From positions 186,001-250,000 of the forward strand of contig CAWESA010000002.1 in assembly GCA_963811605.1 (NCBI GenBank): DNA of 64,000 bases, read 5' to 3'. The notes under the pieces were generated by a model that had not been told where the DNA came from, did no database searches, and worked only from the letters and a program-made list of their open reading frames with translations. This DNA comes from CAVQLX01 sp963811605 (lineage in GTDB: Bacteria > Desulfobacterota > Binatia > DP-6). A program made the translations under genes and the position numbers. Below, one piece after another: positions 58,006 to 64,000 of this stretch (position 1 is the first letter of the stretch; each line of letters opens with the position of its first letter).

Positions 58006-58794
58006 ATGCGGCTTCTGTTTCTGGGCGACGTCGTCGGCCGTCCTGGCCGGCGCGCTCTCGCCTCGGTCCTGCCGCGATTGCGCCGCGAGTCGGACATCGA
58101 CTTCGTGGTCGCGAACGGTGAGAATGCGTCGAACGGCAAGGGCATCAACCCGCGCGGCGCCGAAGAGCTGCGGGACGCGGGGGTCGACGTCCTCACGTCC
58201 GGGAACCACATCTGGCAGAGCCGGGACATCATCCCGTACCTGCGGGAGAACGGGCGCCTGCTCCGACCGCTGAACTTCGCGCCCGACGTGCCGGGAGCGG
58301 GATGGACGATCCGCCCGGCACGCGGCGGCGGGGCGCCGGTCGCGGTGATCAACCTGATCGGACGCACGTTCATGCCGCCGGCGGCATGCCCGTTCCGGGC
58401 CGTCGAGGAGATCTTGCCCGGAATCCGGCGGGAGGCGTCGGTGATCCTCGTCGACATGCACGGCGAAGCGACCTCGGAGAAAGTCGGCATGGGCTGGTTC
58501 CTGGATGGCAAGGTGTCGGCGGTCGTCGGCAGCCACACGCACGTGCAGACCGCAGACGAGTCCGTCCTTCCGGGTGGGACGGCGTACCTCACCGATGCCG
58601 GCATGTGCGGCCCGGAGCATTCCGTCCTGGGCGTGCGTACCGATCAGGTGATCGCGCGATTTCGGAGCCAGATGCCGGTGCGCTTCGATGTCGCATCGGG
58701 TCCGGTGCTGGTACAGGGAGCGATGATCGACGTCGACGAGGCCAGCGGGCGCGCGACCGCCATCACCCGGGTACGCGAGCGCGTGGCGGCATGA
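58006..58794 (+). CDS. ymdB: YmdB family metallophosphoesterase (TIGR00282)
   Basis: A 262-residue binuclear metallophosphoesterase, reported to act on 2',3'-cyclic nucleotides. LFLGDVVGRPGRRAL (metal Asp near 8), VANGENASNGKG, TSGNHIWQSRDI, VDMHGEATSEKVGMGWFLDGKV and GSHTHVQTAD carry the metal ligands. It forms the widespread rny-ymdB module and overlaps tyrS by four bases. Confidence 0.93.
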   Translation: MRLLFLGDVVGRPGRRALASVLPRLRRESDIDFVVANGENASNGKGINPRGAEELRDAGVDVLTSGNHIWQSRDIIPYLRENGRLLRPLNFAPDVPGAGWTIRPARGGGAPVAVINLIGRTFMPPAACPFRAVEEILPGIRREASVILVDMHGEATSEKVGMGWFLDGKVSAVVGSHTHVQTADESVLPGGTAYLTDAGMCGPEHSVLGVRTDQVIARFRSQMPVRFDVASGPVLVQGAMIDVDEASGRATAITRVRERVAA

Positions 58795-59975
58795 CTCCGG
58801 CGGATCATTTCGCGTGGCTCACCCGGAACACGGTCCGCGTGTACACCGAGGACGATCTGCGAGCACGGCTGGCGAGCGGGCGGCCCCTGCGCGTGAAGCT
58901 GGGCGTGGACCCAACCGCCCCGGACATCCACCTGGGCCACACCGTCGTCCTTTCCAAGCTGCGGGAGTTCCAGGATCTGGGGCACCAGGCGGTGCTGATC
59001 ATCGGGGACTTCACCGCCCGTATCGGTGATCCGAGCGGCCGCTCGACGACACGTCCACAGCTCACGGGTGAGGAGGTGGCGGCTCATGCCGCGACCTACC
59101 TCGAGCAGGTCTTCAAGGTGCTCGACCGGGAGCGGCTCGATATCCAGTACAACGGCGCCTGGTTCTCCAGGTTCTCGTTCGAGGAGGTGGTTCACCTGGC
59201 CGCCCAGATGACGGTGGCGCGCGTCCTGGAGCGGGACGATTTCCAGAAACGCCACCAGGCCGGTGCGCCGATCGGGGTGCACGAGCTCCTGTACCCGCTC
59301 ATGCAGGGCTGGGATTCCGTGCAGGTGCGGGCGGACGTGGAGATCGGCGGCACCGACCAGACCTTCAACCTGCTGGTCGGCCGGGACCTCCAGCGCGGCG
59401 CCGGGACGCCGGGCCAGGTCGCCCTCGTCACACCGCTCCTCGAGGGCGTCGATGGCGTGCACAAGATGTCCAAAAGCCTCGGGAATCACATCGGAGTGTC
59501 CGAGCCGCCGGGCGAGATGTACGGCAAGCTCATGTCGATCTCGGACGCGCTCACGGCCCGTTACGCCGACCTTCTCGGCGCGGGCAAGGCCCTCCCCGAG
59601 GCCTCCGTCCATCCGATGGAGGCCAAGAAGGCCCTCGCACACGCGATCGTTGCCCGCTTTCACGGCGCCGCTCAGGCGGACGAGGCCAGTCGGTTCTTTG
59701 CGGCTCGCTTCCAGGATCGATCCGCCAATGATCCCGTGCCGATGCGCGTCGTCAGCGACACGCCCGACCTGTGGATCTGCCAGCTTCTCAAGCAGATCGG
59801 CTTCGCCGCCTCGATGTCCGAGGCCCGCCGGCTCGTCTCGCAGGGCGCCGTCCGCGTCGACGGGCATCCGGTGGGTCTTGACTTCCGCTTCGAAGCGGGG
59901 CGTCATCGCCTCATTGGGGTCGGCCGACGACGGCTCGCCGCCGTCGAGGTCATACCGCCGGAATCGGCGGTATGA
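58791..59975 (+). CDS. tyrS: Tyrosyl-tRNA synthetase
   Basis: A 394-residue class I synthetase. The HIGH-type motif is in IHLGHTVVLSK near 47-57, the KMSKS motif is present intact near 224-228, and IGDFTARIGDPSG, the MQGWDSVQ region, and GGTDQTFNLLVGRD are typical of the TyrZ-like subgroup. A C-terminal S4 RNA-binding domain (SMSEARRLVSQGAVRVDG) is complete. It ends the smc-ftsY-6S-fthC-rny-ymdB-tyrS run; the rRNA promoter begins 26 bp downstream. Confidence 0.96.
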   Translation: MTPADHFAWLTRNTVRVYTEDDLRARLASGRPLRVKLGVDPTAPDIHLGHTVVLSKLREFQDLGHQAVLIIGDFTARIGDPSGRSTTRPQLTGEEVAAHAATYLEQVFKVLDRERLDIQYNGAWFSRFSFEEVVHLAAQMTVARVLERDDFQKRHQAGAPIGVHELLYPLMQGWDSVQVRADVEIGGTDQTFNLLVGRDLQRGAGTPGQVALVTPLLEGVDGVHKMSKSLGNHIGVSEPPGEMYGKLMSISDALTARYADLLGAGKALPEASVHPMEAKKALAHAIVARFHGAAQADEASRFFAARFQDRSANDPVPMRVVSDTPDLWICQLLKQIGFAASMSEARRLVSQGAVRVDGHPVGLDFRFEAGRHRLIGVGRRRLAAVEVIPPESAV

Positions 59976-60000
59976 CCGTCGAAAAGTCGCCGCCGATTGC

Positions 60001-60029
60001 TTGACAACCTCAGGGGCGTCCCGTATACA
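60001..60029 (+). promoter_or_regulatory. rRNA operon promoter
   Basis: A consensus TTGACA (60001-60006), a 17-bp spacer and TATACA (60024-60029), followed by a GC-rich CCGGGTCTGCCC segment. It lies about 190 bp upstream of the 16S gene, an expected distance with processing leader. Confidence 0.85.
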
Positions 60030-60052
60030 TCCGGGTCTGCCCGAGGTTTCCC

Positions 60053-60080
60053 CCGGTCTTTGAAAACTAAATAGTAGCGC
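60053..60080 (+). repeat. 5' arm of the 16S processing stem
   Basis: CCGGTCT, three unpaired bases, then an 18-base arm ending AGTAGCGC (60063-60080). It pairs perfectly with 61881-61908 beyond the 16S gene, forming a 25-bp RNase III-type stem with one three-base internal loop. The GGTCTTTGA element inside it recurs before 23S (around 62241) and resembles boxA antitermination sequence. Confidence 0.8.
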
Positions 60081-60220
60081 TCCTTTTCCAATCAATAGTG
60101 CGGAAAAGGTCCCAAGCGTGATCGAACGGACAGCGCGAATCGTCGTGCTGGCCAAGGTCGGACGCATCGTTCGATGTGTCACGCCCGTCGTCAATCGTGG
60201 CGGCGCGGCGCTCCAGATCT

Positions 60221-61785
<1,565 letters not shown>

Positions 61786-61880
61786 AGGATCGTGCTGAGG
61801 TCTTCGGACCTCGGGCGAAACTCAGGTCAATCGCCGGCAACTCGTTGCCGGCGGCTTGCGGTCCGACCGATTCGACGCGC

Positions 61881-61908
61881 GCGCTACTATTTAGTTTTGA
61901 GAGACCGG
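61881..61908 (+). repeat. 3' arm of the 16S processing stem
   Basis: GCGCTACT through TTAGTTTT (61881-61898), three unpaired bases, then AGACCGG (61902-61908). It is the complement of 60053-60080, so the whole 16S precursor is looped out by a 25-bp stem. Confidence 0.8.
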
Positions 61909-61940
61909 AAGCGGCGGGGGCGACGGCCCCACGGGCGGCC

Positions 61941-62014
61941 GGGCCCATAGCTCAGTCGGCTAGAGCGTACCCCTGATAAGGGTAAGGTCGGTAGTTCGAC
62001 TCTACCTGGGCCCA
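61941..62014 (+). tRNA. tRNA-Ile (GAT)
   Basis: A 74-nt gene in the 16S-23S spacer. The acceptor stem GGGCCCA pairs with TGGGCCC, the anticodon GAT is at 61975-61977, and the T loop GTTCGAC is present. CCA is not encoded (ACC follows the stem, then T). This is the usual spacer tRNA-Ile. Confidence 0.96.
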
Positions 62015-62070
62015 CCTTGCCGGCGAGCTCGCAGGGGATGGCCTGGCGCGACCCGAGCTTCGAGGGGCGC

Positions 62071-62143
62071 GGGGCTGTAGCTCAACTGGGAGAGCGCCGG
62101 TTTTGCAAGCCGGAGGTCGTGGGTTCGATCCCCATCAGCTCCA
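62071..62143 (+). tRNA. tRNA-Ala (TGC)
   Basis: A 73-nt gene with acceptor stem GGGGCTG paired with CAGCTCC, anticodon TGC at 62104-62106 and T loop GTTCGATC. CCA is not encoded in full. It is the second spacer tRNA, in the common Ile-Ala order. Confidence 0.96.
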
Positions 62144-62308
62144 CCTCGAGCGTGGCACGCCCGGACCGCGGATTGGCATCAATGCGCGGTCCGGGCGATT
62201 CACGCTCGCTTCCGACGCCGGCGGCAGCGCCCGGGGTCAACGGTCTTTGACAATCTGGACGGGTAATCCGTCAATAGAGAGCAAGCGCGTGGTAGCTCAC
62301 CCAGGCGA

Positions 62309-62348
62309 TTGCGACATGGCATCCCATGAGGGTGCCTGGTCGCAAGCA
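62309..62348 (+). other. Hairpin immediately before 23S
   Basis: TTGCGAC pairs with GTCGCAA and the inner GGCATCCC with GGGTGCC across an ATGA loop, just ahead of the mature 23S 5' end. It is probably part of the 23S precursor processing structure. Confidence 0.4.
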
Positions 62349-62349
62349 T

Positions 62350-64000
<1,651 letters not shown>

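Overview
The window is GC-rich chromosomal DNA packed with genes on both strands. It contains one end of an rRNA operon and no transposase, integrase, phage gene or CRISPR array. The 16S rRNA sequence type, the 6S RNA-fthC-rny-ymdB-tyrS order and a Cys-rich DDDxNGLTDFEDP motif protein suggest a deltaproteobacterial-grade lineage such as Binatota/Desulfobacterota. That placement is inference; I could not run a phylogeny.

Region 1 (1-7.2 kb): a dihaem cytochrome c cut by the window edge, a DUF3089 serine hydrolase, an ABA4-like membrane protein with a damaged start, a short-chain dehydrogenase, MalQ, a DDDxNGLTDFEDP protein, a hotdog thioesterase and a Tat-lipoprotein esterase. Region 2 (7.2-17.6 kb): a giant UvrA with four ATPase modules, then a glucan cluster on the minus strand (DUF4912 protein, GH57 enzyme, small membrane protein, degenerate GlgC-like protein) and a PTS IIA-like protein. 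Region 3 (17.6-26.6 kb): a DapF homologue with both catalytic cysteines replaced by serine, a Ca2+/cation antiporter, a minus-strand operon of moaA, two small unknowns and two class III CoA-transferases, then divergent polyprenyl synthase and Mrp ATPase genes.

Region 4 (26.6-31.4 kb): ferredoxin, then inositol-phosphate synthase, a CDP-alcohol phosphatidyltransferase, a 60-residue membrane protein, a YbhN-type membrane protein and CoaBC. The inositol pair looks like an inositol-phospholipid pathway. Region 5 (31.3-41.8 kb): a zinc phospholipase C-like protein, family-4 uracil-DNA glycosylase, NfeD plus slipin, queA-tgt-yajC-secD-secF, a tiny helix-turn-helix protein, a PmtA-like methyltransferase and a hypothetical protein. 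Region 6 (41.9-50.8 kb): aspS, alanine dehydrogenase, then folD-gcvT-gcvH-gcvPA-gcvPB, a one-carbon/glycine-cleavage operon joined by stop-start overlaps, and an HNH protein. Region 7 (50.8-60 kb): smc, ftsY, a likely 6S RNA, fthC, rny, ymdB, tyrS. Region 8 (60-64 kb): rRNA promoter, 16S, tRNA-Ile(GAT), tRNA-Ala(TGC) and the 5' part of 23S.

A recurring signal is a -35/17 bp/-10 promoter ending only 6-10 nt before the start codon of many first-in-operon genes, which predicts widespread leaderless mRNAs. These promoters also decide several start codons below. Other unusual items are a CTG start candidate behind a perfect Shine-Dalgarno, a palindrome inside the GlgC-like promoter, and a 25-bp 16S processing stem.
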